From Bacillota bacterium (GTDB lineage Bacteria; Bacillota; Clostridia; Christensenellales; Aristaeellaceae): a stretch of 56,218 nucleotides of DNA. The translations under genes were made by a program, and so were the position numbers. Location: assembly GCA_023415715.1 (NCBI GenBank), contig JAEZJP010000288.1:1-56218 (forward strand), read 5' to 3'. This document shows positions 25,084 through 33,937 of this stretch, in pieces. Every line of letters starts with the position of its first letter. The stretch's first letter is position 1. The notes under the pieces are model-generated. The model was not told where the DNA came from and made no database searches. It saw only the letters and a list, made by a program, of their open reading frames with translations.

Positions 25084-25205
25084 TAACGCTAACCTCCTCC
25101 AGCCTCCTTCGTCGGCAGCCCCCTCCAGGAGGGGGCCTTTATTTGAGCCTCCCTCCGCGGGGGAGGTGCCGCCCGCAGGCGGCGGAAGGAGTAGAAGGAG
25201 CGTTA
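25084..25205. repeat. Mosaic palindromic repeat with internal hairpins
   Basis: TAACGCT at the left end and AGCGTTA at the right end are inverted copies, and CTCCTTC/GAAGGAG pair inside them. Between lie three tight hairpins (CCCCCTCC/GGAGGGGG, CCTCCC/GGGAGG, CCGCC/GGCGG). I recall similar CCTCCTTCGTCGGC-type elements scattered in many Clostridia genomes. Together with the comF hairpin it fills the 308-base gap between convergent comF and the FAD dehydrogenase gene; no gene is seen there. Confidence 0.7.
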
Positions 25206-25259
25206 TTTTTTTCGAGATTGGAGATTATTTCCGGATGCCCGTCCGGACAAATGAAAGTA

Positions 25260-26774
25260 TCATGAATCCTTGTTGGGATCCAACATATAGTTTATCAATT
25301 CTTTTTTAAAATCCTCAATATAATCAAGCAGTTCCTGTTTGGTTACCCTTGTTGCTCCGCATAGCTCCACATCGGTTTTGGCGGAAAAGTGTTCGCCATA
25401 TTCCCTTTCCATCAGCGCCAAAAATCGTGGCCGGCAGAAATCCCCCTGGCAAAAGCCCATGGAGGCCCTGGTGCGGCGCTTGATGCCATCCACCGTATGG
25501 ACCGGAATACCCCGGCGGAGGGCATCCAGGATCGTTCCTTCCGTCACTTGCTCGCATCGGCATACGATTCGCTCCTGCCCGGAAGGCAGGGCGATCAACT
25601 GCTCCACTTCCGAAAGAGGGCGCATTTTTTTGTCTGTTTCAATGATTGGTTCCCGATTGGGGTTGTAATCCTCTTTGGAAATAAGGGTAAGGCCTGCATT
25701 TGACAGGATATCCGAGACCCTATCCGCGATGGCCGGGGATGCTGTAAGACCAGGTGATTGTATGCCCGCTGCCTGGATAAATCCCTTTGTTTTTGATTCT
25801 TCGATGATGAAATCGTCTCCCGTGGCCACTGCCCTTACCCCGGCAAAGCTGCGGATGAACTGATTGAGATTGATTTTGTCCGTGGTTTTAAGCGCATGAA
25901 AGTAAATTTCCGCCAATCGCTCAACGTGGGTGGAACGGCTGAACGTGCCCGGCTCGTCGATGGCGTCCGGTCCCAGAAGCAGATTGCCGTGCACGGTGGG
26001 CGTGACCAATATGCCCTTTCCCATAGGCGTGGGCATTTGAAATACGACGGTGTTCAGAATCTTGCCCGAACCGCGGTTGAGCAGTATGTATTCTCCCGTG
26101 CGGGGCTTAATTTCAAACTCCGTCGGGGCAGCCATTAAGGAAACCTCCGCAGCGTTAAGCCCGGCACAGTTGACCACATACCGGGCTTTGACCTGTCTTT
26201 TAGGCGTGGTAAGCGAAAATATATCTTTGTATTTTTTGATATCGGTGACGGGCTCATTCAAAAACAGATGTGCGCCGTTTGATACAGCGTTTTCCGCCAG
26301 GGCGATGGCCATTTCATAAGGGGAACAAATTCCCGCACCCTTGCAATAAAGTGCGTACAGAACATCAGGGTTCAGGTTCGGTTCCAGCTTCAATGCTTTG
26401 TCTTTGTTCAGGATTTCAAGGTCGTTCAGGCCGTTGCGCCTGCCGTTTGCACGCAATGCCTCTAACTTGCTCAAATCTTCCAGCCGGGTGGTAAAAACCA
26501 GGGAGCCGGTTTCTTTAAAGCCAAAATGAAGCTCACTGTCAAGCTTGGCAAATTGCACCCGGCCTTTATAACAAAGATTACCCTTTTGTTTTTCGCTGCT
26601 TTCCGCGTACCCGCCGTGAACGATGGCGCTGTTGGCCTTGGTAGCCCCCATAGCCACATCCGGCTCTTTTTCCAGGATGCAGATGTGTAAGCAGTACCTT
26701 GAAAGCCTTCGGGCAATGGATAATCCCACGATCCCCGCGCCGATGACGGCTACATCGTATATGCCTTGCTTCAT
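25260..26774 (-). CDS. FAD-dependent dehydrogenase, GlpA-like with BFD [2Fe-2S] domain
   Basis: DAO-fold flavoprotein, 504 aa, oxidising glycerol 3-phosphate or a related hydroxy acid. The dinucleotide fold VAVIGAGIVGLSIARRLS and the second FAD stretch ATKANSAIVHGGY are at the N-terminus. Residues ~405-470 are a BFD-like iron-sulfur domain with CRCEQVT and CQGDFC supplying four cysteines. In Clostridia such proteins usually sit with an NAD(P)/FAD oxidoreductase and a DUF1667 protein; those partners are absent here, so a stand-alone L-2-hydroxyglutarate-oxidase-like role is also possible. Ribosome site is weak (GGGGGCGAAG). Transcribed as a single gene, convergent with comF. Confidence 0.82.
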   Translation of the reverse strand: MKQGIYDVAVIGAGIVGLSIARRLSRYCLHICILEKEPDVAMGATKANSAIVHGGYAESSEKQKGNLCYKGRVQFAKLDSELHFGFKETGSLVFTTRLEDLSKLEALRANGRRNGLNDLEILNKDKALKLEPNLNPDVLYALYCKGAGICSPYEMAIALAENAVSNGAHLFLNEPVTDIKKYKDIFSLTTPKRQVKARYVVNCAGLNAAEVSLMAAPTEFEIKPRTGEYILLNRGSGKILNTVVFQMPTPMGKGILVTPTVHGNLLLGPDAIDEPGTFSRSTHVERLAEIYFHALKTTDKINLNQFIRSFAGVRAVATGDDFIIEESKTKGFIQAAGIQSPGLTASPAIADRVSDILSNAGLTLISKEDYNPNREPIIETDKKMRPLSEVEQLIALPSGQERIVCRCEQVTEGTILDALRRGIPVHTVDGIKRRTRASMGFCQGDFCRPRFLALMEREYGEHFSAKTDVELCGATRVTKQELLDYIEDFKKELINYMLDPNKDS

Positions 26775-26901
26775 ACTTTGCTTCGCCCCCGCTTATTTCA
26801 TAGTGTATCAAAGATTATGCCGGACGGCAAGGCGAAAGAGGTAAACAAAAAAGCTTTGAAGCCCTCCTTTTTGAAAAGGAGGGCTCCAAGGAAGACGTTC
26901 T

Positions 26902-28341
26902 CTAATATGCGAATTCGTACAGCTTCAAACCTTCTCCGGTCAGTATGACCAACTTGTTACCTTCAAACCAGCTATAGCCGGAGGGATAGGCGCTGCTTTG
27001 CGGGATCCCGTTTCCGCCGCACAAGGATGCTGCTCCCGGAGGCGACTGTACTTTTTTAAGTTCCAGCGTTTCCAAATCCATCATCATAAAAGCACATGTT
27101 TTGCGGTCCCATAGTAGCAGCAAGGCGTAATGGCCATCCGGAGACAACTTGATGTTTGCGCACTGCAAGACTTCGCCTCGGGAAATTTTTTCGTTGAATT
27201 CGATGCCATCCCCATAGGCCGATAAGGGCATAACAGTGGCCGCAGTTGCATCCGTACTTGTAATGAGAAGCAGTTCGTCATAGCCTGTGAAGCTTTCATC
27301 TGCGAGAAAACGCCCCGGCAGCGTACCGACCAGACCATTGTATATAACATTTTGAAGAAGGATACCAAAGTCCGCGTTGCCAATATCCATATACTGTGGA
27401 CGCACACATGCTAACGGCTGTGAAAAGGCGAATGCATTGGCAGTCCATACGCCGTCTTTTTGCTCAAACACGTTAAGCCCCAGGAATTCATCCGCGCGTC
27501 TTGCATCCGTAAGGTTTATGAGACGGCCTCTGGTGTCCGTCACCAGCCTTGGGTAAGCGGTGTCCATCGGGCATGCCAAAAGCCGTTGCTTTTCACCGGT
27601 TTCCATATCATAGCACATCAGAGATACGCGGCTATCAGGATAAATATTGCCATACAGCATGTAATAAAGGTGCAGTCCAGACGCATCAAAGCAGGCCTGA
27701 ACAACCGATGACGCACCTTCGCTGATTTTGCTGGGGTATGTTTCGGCGCAGAACAGTTCCCCCGTATCTGTATCTATGATGTACAGACCATAGATGAACC
27801 GCATCATCATGAAGACCTGCCTGAAGCTGGTCAGCACTGCGTACCTGCCATCCGGCGACCAGGTGATGCCTTCAATGCCCACCCATTGGGCAGGCGGCAA
27901 TTTGTTGAATTGAGAAAAACTGCCATAGGTATCGTGCACGCTGCGCACGTAATTTGGAAGGATCATGGTTATGACATTGTCCTTCAGTATGTATGCATGT
28001 TCCTCATCCATCAGGATGGCCTTGCTTCCGTCGGGGGAAAAGGAGTAAGGTGCCGGGTGGAAATCCTGCACGTTAAGGTCAAGGGATACCCACGCGCCAT
28101 CTGCCTGATTTAAAGGCGCCGTCCCCTCCATTTCAGCCTTTTGCGCATAGGCGGCGGCCGATACGCGCAGTGTGTATCCCGTGAAGTCGGGTATGGACTG
28201 TACGTCCCGCAGCGCCAGCGTATTGTTTTCAAAGGAAGCCTGAAGACGTGGGTCCCCGGCGCCTTGAGCCGAAGCGCCAAACAAAACACACTGGTAGAGC
28301 AGGCAAAGTATTGCAAGAAGCAAGCACCATTTTTTACGCAT
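26902..28341 (-). CDS. Exported beta-propeller-like protein of unknown function
   Basis: 479 aa from the ATG at 28341, which has AAGGA eight bases upstream. Residues 1-~26 are a signal peptide ending ASA-QG without a usable lipobox. The mature part contains repeated S-P-D-G strand turns (FSPDGSKAILMD, WSPDGRYAVLTS, LSPDGHYALLLLWD) and phrases such as YIIDTDTGELF and MDLETLEL, as in TolB/WD40-like propellers. Such proteins often bind other proteins or peptidoglycan-linked partners. No catalytic motif is seen. It is followed on the same strand by the FAD dehydrogenase 127 bases later. Function unknown. Confidence 0.7.
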   Translation of the reverse strand: MRKKWCLLLAILCLLYQCVLFGASAQGAGDPRLQASFENNTLALRDVQSIPDFTGYTLRVSAAAYAQKAEMEGTAPLNQADGAWVSLDLNVQDFHPAPYSFSPDGSKAILMDEEHAYILKDNVITMILPNYVRSVHDTYGSFSQFNKLPPAQWVGIEGITWSPDGRYAVLTSFRQVFMMMRFIYGLYIIDTDTGELFCAETYPSKISEGASSVVQACFDASGLHLYYMLYGNIYPDSRVSLMCYDMETGEKQRLLACPMDTAYPRLVTDTRGRLINLTDARRADEFLGLNVFEQKDGVWTANAFAFSQPLACVRPQYMDIGNADFGILLQNVIYNGLVGTLPGRFLADESFTGYDELLLITSTDATAATVMPLSAYGDGIEFNEKISRGEVLQCANIKLSPDGHYALLLLWDRKTCAFMMMDLETLELKKVQSPPGAASLCGGNGIPQSSAYPSGYSWFEGNKLVILTGEGLKLYEFAY

Positions 28342-28391
28342 GTCGATCATCCTTTCAAATGAATGCATAATCGAGAGCTTCTGCTGCGGTT

Positions 28392-29132
28392 TTACAAATC
28401 AAGCAGTGTAAAATGGCTGCGCCAAACGCTGTCCAGCAGCGCATGACATGCATGCAATACTTTAGCCGCATGCATCGGCTGTAGGAGAAAAATGTAGTCC
28501 CGGACCGTGCCGCCGGAGAATTTTATTCCAAATAGCTTCGTTTGATGAAATATCTCGTTCCTGTGAAGATTTCGAAACTTGTCCAAATAGACATATTCCT
28601 GTTTGCGTTCCCTGTGATTATAGAATACGACACTTTTACCCAACTGGGTATAATTTTGAAGCTCATGAAAACCGATATACTTGTTGCCTTTCCTGCCTGT
28701 AAGGGAAACACTTTTTACCTGCAAGCCGTTGTCGGGATCCAGAAAAACAAGGTCATTATTCATCATTGCCGCAAGCGCCTGTTCATGCCAGGTTGCCCGG
28801 TATGAGGAACGGCTGACACCGCAGGTTATATTTGTCCAGTCCAGCATATGTGAGTAGTACACAGTATTGGTTGGAAGAATGCCGGAGGATTCGATTTCTT
28901 TGACATCGCGCCGCTGCTCATTCACCAATCGACAGAGCAATGAAAAAACTTCATCATCATAGCCGGCCATGCGATCATTCTGTAAATAAGCGGTGTGCCG
29001 GCCGTCGTTGCCGTGGCTCTCATCCGGCGTCAGGTACCAGTTGACTCCAAGTGATAAGTTTGTTTGTGCAAGACAACGCAGCAGCGCATACTTGCCAAAA
29101 TCACCAAAGTCTCCTACATATTTGTTCTGCAT
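28392..29132 (-). CDS. Conserved protein of unknown function with LDPDNGL motif
   Basis: 246 aa, cytosolic. It has a strikingly conserved start (NKYVGDFGDFGKYALLR), NWYLTPDESHGNDGRHTAYL, a central VFLDPDNGLQVKS and SVVFYNHRER. I recall many near-identical hypothetical proteins in diverse bacteria but no assigned function. The LDPDNG motif, with an earlier GDFGKY loop, is reminiscent of nucleotide- or SAM-binding sites of methyltransferases but lacks a proper DPPY, so this is only a hint. The ATG overlaps nothing and lies seven bases after the GGDEF-EAL stop codon; the ribosome site GGGGAG is inside that upstream gene, so the two are probably co-transcribed. Confidence 0.6.
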   Translation of the reverse strand: MQNKYVGDFGDFGKYALLRCLAQTNLSLGVNWYLTPDESHGNDGRHTAYLQNDRMAGYDDEVFSLLCRLVNEQRRDVKEIESSGILPTNTVYYSHMLDWTNITCGVSRSSYRATWHEQALAAMMNNDLVFLDPDNGLQVKSVSLTGRKGNKYIGFHELQNYTQLGKSVVFYNHRERKQEYVYLDKFRNLHRNEIFHQTKLFGIKFSGGTVRDYIFLLQPMHAAKVLHACHALLDSVWRSHFTLLDL

Positions 29133-29138
29133 GAAGAT

Positions 29139-31991
29139 TTACTTGCTCCCCTCCGCCGAGCGGGTATCCAGGAACACTTCCAATGCGGTGGGGTTGAGCG
29201 GCGGGCAGAAGTGATAGCCCTGAGCCATGTCGTAACCCAGCTTCATCAGCGTGTTCAAACGCTTGAAATGCTCCACGCCAACGGCGGCCACCTGAAGGTT
29301 CAGGTTGTGGGCCAGGTCTACCAGCGTCTTTAATATGAATTCCTTGCCCTGGCTGGCAGTTGCACCTGTCAGGAAACTTTTGTCCACCTTCAAAACATCC
29401 AGGGGCATGTTGTACAAATGGGTAAGCGCACCGGTGCCTGCGCCGTAATCGTCCAGCGCAATGCGTACGCCCATCCTGCGCAGGACGTGCAGCTTATCGG
29501 ACTGGGCCATGAACACATCCATGATCCGCTCGGAGATTTCGAGTTGCAGCGCGGAGCCGGGCAAGCCAGCTTCCTTCAAGGCAAGGTATACGGTATCGGC
29601 AAAGTCCGGCTGTTTAAGCTGCACCGCGCTTACGTTTACAGAAACGTACAATTCCTGTCCCTGGCGCTGGCGCAAATTCCGGATCTGGCGGCAGGCTTCC
29701 TTCAATACGTAGCGGCCCACCGGCAGCATTAGATCATTGGCCTCCGCCAGGGGGACAAGCTCACCGGCGGATACCATGCCCAGCTCTTCCACTTTAAGCC
29801 TTACGGTGCATTCAAAACCCGTTACGCAGCCTGTGTGCAGTTCAATGATGGGCTGGTATTCCAGCGACAGGGAATCGTCGGGCTGGAAGGTGGAAAGCGC
29901 CTCCACAATGCGGCGGTTTCTTAGCGCGCTTTCCAGTGTGATCCGGGCGGTATCCGCGTCTTCCGCCTGCCTTGTGACGTCGTACAGCGTCCAACTGGCG
30001 CCATCCAGCGCGGCGGCGGCGGACAATGCGGTTTGAGCCTGGCTTACAAGCAGCTCGGAGGAGACTTCTTTTTGCGGGTAAATCGATGCGCCTGCCAGCA
30101 TTTTAAGCGACAGTGTTGTTTTTTGATACGGAATGGGTGCGGAAAGAACCTGGCCCAATTCCGCCATGCGCCCTTCCGCCATGGATGCCGTACCGCAGTG
30201 TGGAAGGTGCATGAGGAACCGGTCATCGTAGAACCTGGCTGCCATGCCCTCCGGCCCTACAAAGGCCCGTAACCTGTCGGCACTTATGCGAAGCGCCAGC
30301 ACATAAGCCATGCGCTGCGTATCCTCCGGAGGCAGGTTTTTAAGGCTTAGGCACACCACCAAGCCGCCCTCCCGGCGGTTTTCCTCTGCCAAAAGATGCT
30401 CCGACAGCGCCTGCATGAAGGGTACTTTTGTAGTAAGACCTGTTGTGCTGTCTGTAAGCGCATCTTCACCGGGAGCCTTGTAGTCGTCAGTAACATCCAA
30501 AAGTGTTGCGGATACCTTGGTGGGCTCGCTTTGTGTGTTGTAGAAGACCCTGGCGTGCACCTGCACCCATAGCATCCCTTCCTGGGTGTGGATGCGCACA
30601 AGCTGATGGAGCTGGTCTGACTGCTGCTCGATGCTTTCGTGAAGGGCGGCGGCATCCTCCGGCTCAGCCATGTTGTTCAAAAATTCATTCAGGGAAAGCC
30701 TGGTGGTAGAGCGGTTCAGGTGCAGCATGGCATAGAAATCGTCATCCGCCAAAAATTCCCCGGACAAAAGATTGAATTCCACTTTGGCCCGGCGCACATT
30801 CGCGCTGCTGGGAGTATCCTGCAAAAACTGCATCCGGTCCCGTTCCACTTCCAGTTCCGCAATGGTGGTGGCCAGCTGGCGGTTGGAATCGCTTAAGCGC
30901 GTAATGTTCCTTTCCAGGAGGCCGATCATAGTATTGTACCCATCAGCCAGTTCCACCATTTCCGATGTGCCGCCAGGGGTCAGGGGCGTGAATTGGTTGA
31001 AGCCAACCTGTCGGAATGCTGCATTCAGACGCTTCAAGGGGAAAACCAGACTGCGGGACACGATCCGGCTGATCAAAAAACTCAGTAGTGACAATCCCAG
31101 TGTGGCCAGCACCGCGAACAGGATGATGAGGACCTCCTGGGATCTTAGTTCGCTTTCCGCTTGATACACCACAAGCATCCAGGGCATGTTGCTTAGGATG
31201 CGGTAACCGTACCCCTGCTTAACGTCAAACAAAACGGTGCTGCCGTTGCCACTGCGCTCCGCCAGCCCGCTTTGAAAGTTTGTGAATATGGACAAAAGCT
31301 TGTCGCTTAGCAGCGCTTTGCCTACCTCTATCGTATCCGTGTGGGAAAGGATCATGCCGCTTTCATCCACCAGCATCATCCGCCCCGTTTCCCCCTGGCT
31401 TAAGGAGGATGTTTTGCGGTCAAGAACGCCAAGAGGCATTTCCCGTACCAGTGTTCCCAGCAGGCTGTTTCCTGACAAAATCGGCACGGTGAAATAGATC
31501 GATTGCTTTCCGGGCTCGGATAGCGACGGTAAAAGCCCGCTTACCTCCCGCTCTCCGCTGAAGGATGCGTCGGTACCCAGAAGCAGCGCCAGCGCTTCGC
31601 CCGTATAAGACTCCTCATTGCTGGAGGCAGCAACCTTCCAGCCGGCCTTAACAAGGGCCGCGCCCCGGCAGCTTTCATTCACCATGGACTGCAAATAGTT
31701 TTCCGCATGGGATTTGGCAAGGGCCGCATCTTCGCCGGAGGGTGTGCGGAGCACATCTGCCACGCGCTGGTCCAATGCCAGGCGCTCCCCCTCCCGCAGA
31801 ATGGAATCACCCATCTGTTCCAGGTCGCTGACGTTTGCGTTAGCCAACCCCTCCAGGGCGGCCATGCGGCTTTTGAGCATGCTCCCCTGAAGGTATGGAA
31901 AAAACACAAGAAAGAACGTCAAAAGTGGCAGCACGGAAAAAGCCAGGAAGCAGGCGGTAAGCCGGCTTTGGAGGGAGAGCCTGCCATGCAT
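29139..31991 (-). CDS. Membrane dCache-HAMP-PAS-GGDEF-EAL protein, both output domains degenerate
   Basis: 950 aa from ATG 31991 (AGAGG seven bases upstream). Helix 12-34, an outside Cache-like sensor (~40-280), helix ~288-310, a HAMP/coiled region (~311-395), a PAS-like domain (~400-505), a GGDEF domain (~512-672) and an EAL domain (~685-940). The cyclase motif GGDEF is replaced by FYDDRF (587-592), so no cyclase activity is expected. In the EAL domain the signature reads ECT (727-729), NVSAVQL, EISER, ALDDYGAG and LKVDKSF are near normal, but the AEGVE loop is AVGVE (903-907), losing one catalytic acidic residue. It is thus more likely a c-di-GMP sensor or scaffold than an enzyme. Last-but-one gene of a minus-strand run from dnaD. 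Confidence 0.85.
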   Translation of the reverse strand: MHGRLSLQSRLTACFLAFSVLPLLTFFLVFFPYLQGSMLKSRMAALEGLANANVSDLEQMGDSILREGERLALDQRVADVLRTPSGEDAALAKSHAENYLQSMVNESCRGAALVKAGWKVAASSNEESYTGEALALLLGTDASFSGEREVSGLLPSLSEPGKQSIYFTVPILSGNSLLGTLVREMPLGVLDRKTSSLSQGETGRMMLVDESGMILSHTDTIEVGKALLSDKLLSIFTNFQSGLAERSGNGSTVLFDVKQGYGYRILSNMPWMLVVYQAESELRSQEVLIILFAVLATLGLSLLSFLISRIVSRSLVFPLKRLNAAFRQVGFNQFTPLTPGGTSEMVELADGYNTMIGLLERNITRLSDSNRQLATTIAELEVERDRMQFLQDTPSSANVRRAKVEFNLLSGEFLADDDFYAMLHLNRSTTRLSLNEFLNNMAEPEDAAALHESIEQQSDQLHQLVRIHTQEGMLWVQVHARVFYNTQSEPTKVSATLLDVTDDYKAPGEDALTDSTTGLTTKVPFMQALSEHLLAEENRREGGLVVCLSLKNLPPEDTQRMAYVLALRISADRLRAFVGPEGMAARFYDDRFLMHLPHCGTASMAEGRMAELGQVLSAPIPYQKTTLSLKMLAGASIYPQKEVSSELLVSQAQTALSAAAALDGASWTLYDVTRQAEDADTARITLESALRNRRIVEALSTFQPDDSLSLEYQPIIELHTGCVTGFECTVRLKVEELGMVSAGELVPLAEANDLMLPVGRYVLKEACRQIRNLRQRQGQELYVSVNVSAVQLKQPDFADTVYLALKEAGLPGSALQLEISERIMDVFMAQSDKLHVLRRMGVRIALDDYGAGTGALTHLYNMPLDVLKVDKSFLTGATASQGKEFILKTLVDLAHNLNLQVAAVGVEHFKRLNTLMKLGYDMAQGYHFCPPLNPTALEVFLDTRSAEGSK

Positions 31992-32019
31992 ACGAACACC
32001 TCTTTTGTGCGTGTATATG

Positions 32020-32364
32020 CTATTCGTTAAGCCATGTGGTCCAAACATCCTCTGCGGCGCCCAAGGTAACTTTGCTGCCGTTGCGTACAAGCGGCGAACG
32101 CATGAGGGCAGGCTTTTGCAAAAGCTCCGAAAGGATAACTTCATCGTTTGGCGCGTAGCATACGGGATGTTCTTTCACCTTTTTGTCCTCCCGGTCCACC
32201 AGCGCCCTGGCCGTAAGCTTTTGGGCAAAAAGCTGCAGCTCCCGCTGGCCCAGGGGGTGCCGCGTCAAATCCACCAGTTGGTAGGGTATGCGGCGTTCCT
32301 TGAAGAAGCGTTCTGCCTTTTGCACATCAAAATTCTTTTTGCTTACGTAAATTTGAATGTTCAT
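32020..32364 (-). CDS. ArsC/Spx-fold protein lacking the catalytic cysteine
   Basis: Thioredoxin-fold ArsC-family protein, 114 aa. The N-terminal loop that normally holds Cys (NPxCSTSRKA) reads YVSKKNFDVQKAERFF, so it has no cysteine there and cannot act as a glutathione/thioredoxin arsenate reductase. FKERRIPYQLVDL, ILSELLQKPALMRSPLVRNG and the C-terminal region fit the family. Its ATG overlaps the ppa stop (ATGA), implying translational coupling with pyrophosphatase. Cys-less ArsC homologues are recurrent in Clostridia; role unknown. Confidence 0.8.
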   Translation of the reverse strand: MNIQIYVSKKNFDVQKAERFFKERRIPYQLVDLTRHPLGQRELQLFAQKLTARALVDREDKKVKEHPVCYAPNDEVILSELLQKPALMRSPLVRNGSKVTLGAAEDVWTTWLNE

Positions 32365-32942
32365 GACATATCCTTTTTCAGTTCATCACCGGAAGGGATG
32401 GAGCCTTTTTCGCTGCGAAAGTGATGCGCATAGCTTTGGATGGCGGCTTTGATGATCTGCTGCGCTTCGGCCCGGCCGGCGGTGCTTTTCACAGCCGTTA
32501 TTTTGCCCTCCAGGCTTTTGTAGACCTCGAAAAAGTGGCTGATCTCCGAAAAGGTATGCTGAGGAAGCTGGCTGATATCGGTATATTCCGCCATGGAAGG
32601 GTCGCCCACGGGGACGGCGATGATCTTTTCATCCGCCGATTCGTCGTCCACCATGGTGATCATGCCAATGGGGCGGCACTTGACAAGCGTGAGGGGCAAT
32701 ATGGCCTCCTGGCACAATACAAGCACATCCAACGGATCGTTATCATCTGCATAGGTGCGGGGAATGAAGCCATAGTTGGCCGGATAGTGGGTGGAGGTAT
32801 ACAAGACCCTGTCCAGCATCAGCATGCCGGTTTGCTTGTCCAACTCATACTTGTTCTTGCCGCCCTTGCTGATCTCGATCACGGCAACAAATTCCGCATG
32901 GGAGATGCGGCCGGGATCGATGTCGTGCCAGATGTTGCCCAT
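32361..32942 (-). CDS. ppa: Inorganic pyrophosphatase, family I
   Basis: Soluble pyrophosphatase, 193 aa, hydrolysing PPi to two phosphates to pull biosynthesis and replication forward. The family I active site is complete: EISKGGKNKYELD, YPANYGFIPRTY and the metal-binding DNDPLDVLVL, followed by IGMITMVDDESADEKIIAVP. The ATG at 32942 has AAGGG nine bases upstream. It lies directly after dnaI on the same strand, so it may be co-transcribed with the helicase-loading genes. Its end overlaps the ArsC-like gene by four bases. Confidence 0.95.
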   Translation of the reverse strand: MGNIWHDIDPGRISHAEFVAVIEISKGGKNKYELDKQTGMLMLDRVLYTSTHYPANYGFIPRTYADDNDPLDVLVLCQEAILPLTLVKCRPIGMITMVDDESADEKIIAVPVGDPSMAEYTDISQLPQHTFSEISHFFEVYKSLEGKITAVKSTAGRAEAQQIIKAAIQSYAHHFRSEKGSIPSGDELKKDMS

Positions 32943-32956
32943 ATTTTGAACCCTTT

Positions 32957-33937
32957 CTATACCTTGCGGCGGATGTCTGCACCGATGAAGGCGATCAGTT
33001 CGCATTGACCGGCAGAGGATAACAAGCGGGAGCTGATCCTCTCCGTATAGCGTTCATGGAACTGCACGCTGTTCAAATTGGTGCTTAAGACGGTATGCTT
33101 TCCTGCGTTCTGCCGTTCGTTGATGACATGGTACAGCTGGGTTATGGTTACGTTGTCCATTAACGGCTCGGTTCCCAGGTCGTCGATCAACAGCAGATCC
33201 GATTCAAATAACGGCGCGCTCTCCTCAGAGTTGTTGTTGAAGTACGATTGCCTGGTCATTTCCACAACCTTGAAAGCGCTTACGCACAATGCGGAAAACC
33301 CGCGTTCAAGCACCTTGTGGGCAATGGCCTGCATGAGAAATGTTTTTCCCAGGCCGCTGGTACCCATAAACAGCATATCCGGCGTGGTTGTATCCGGGAA
33401 GGTTTCGGCGTATTTTTTGCACTTGTCCCGCAAAAAACACATGAATGTGCGCTGGCTTACATTGGCGCCCGGAACGATCTCCTGGGAAAAGACATCCTCC
33501 CGGAAGGCTTCAAACGTTTGGGGTATGCGCTCATTCAAGCCGATCAGCTTGCCCATTTGGCTGAAGTATTCCTTGTTCAGGCAAGTACAGCGCTTTTTGA
33601 CCGATTCGCCCACAAAGCCCGTGTCATGGCATATGCTGCACTGGTATACCGGCTGCAGGTAATCCCCGGGCAGCCCGTTGTTTTTCAGCAGCTCACGAAT
33701 TTGGCGGTTGTAGTTTTCCATATCTTCCGCAAGGCGGTTAACCGACGCGTTTTGCTTTCCGGGATGAAGGGCGGAGCGTACGGTGGTAAAGAGCGCATCC
33801 CGGCGGGCCTTGGCCAAACGGCCGATCTCCGGGCAGAGCATAGCCGCCTCCTTCAGGCGCCGCTCCTCCTCCCGGGCGTTTTCCTGCTGCCGGGCTCCGT
33901 ACTTCATCATAAGCGCATTTATGATGGCGTTAGGCAT
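32957..33937 (-). CDS. dnaI: Helicase loader DnaI/DnaC-like AAA+ ATPase
   Basis: 326 aa; loads the replicative helicase at origins and restart sites. The N-terminal ~130 residues include a zinc site CSICHDTGFVGESVKKRCTC (two Cys pairs) as in DnaI. The AAA+ domain has Walker A MGTSGLGKTFL, Walker B LLLIDDLGTE, and a C-terminal arginine-rich sensor region (ERISSRLL). Its ATG lies inside the end of the dnaD-like gene (8-base overlap), which shows coupling. The pairing with a DnaD-domain protein is the usual primosome arrangement in Bacillota. Confidence 0.9.
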   Translation of the reverse strand: MPNAIINALMMKYGARQQENAREEERRLKEAAMLCPEIGRLAKARRDALFTTVRSALHPGKQNASVNRLAEDMENYNRQIRELLKNNGLPGDYLQPVYQCSICHDTGFVGESVKKRCTCLNKEYFSQMGKLIGLNERIPQTFEAFREDVFSQEIVPGANVSQRTFMCFLRDKCKKYAETFPDTTTPDMLFMGTSGLGKTFLMQAIAHKVLERGFSALCVSAFKVVEMTRQSYFNNNSEESAPLFESDLLLIDDLGTEPLMDNVTITQLYHVINERQNAGKHTVLSTNLNSVQFHERYTERISSRLLSSAGQCELIAFIGADIRRKV

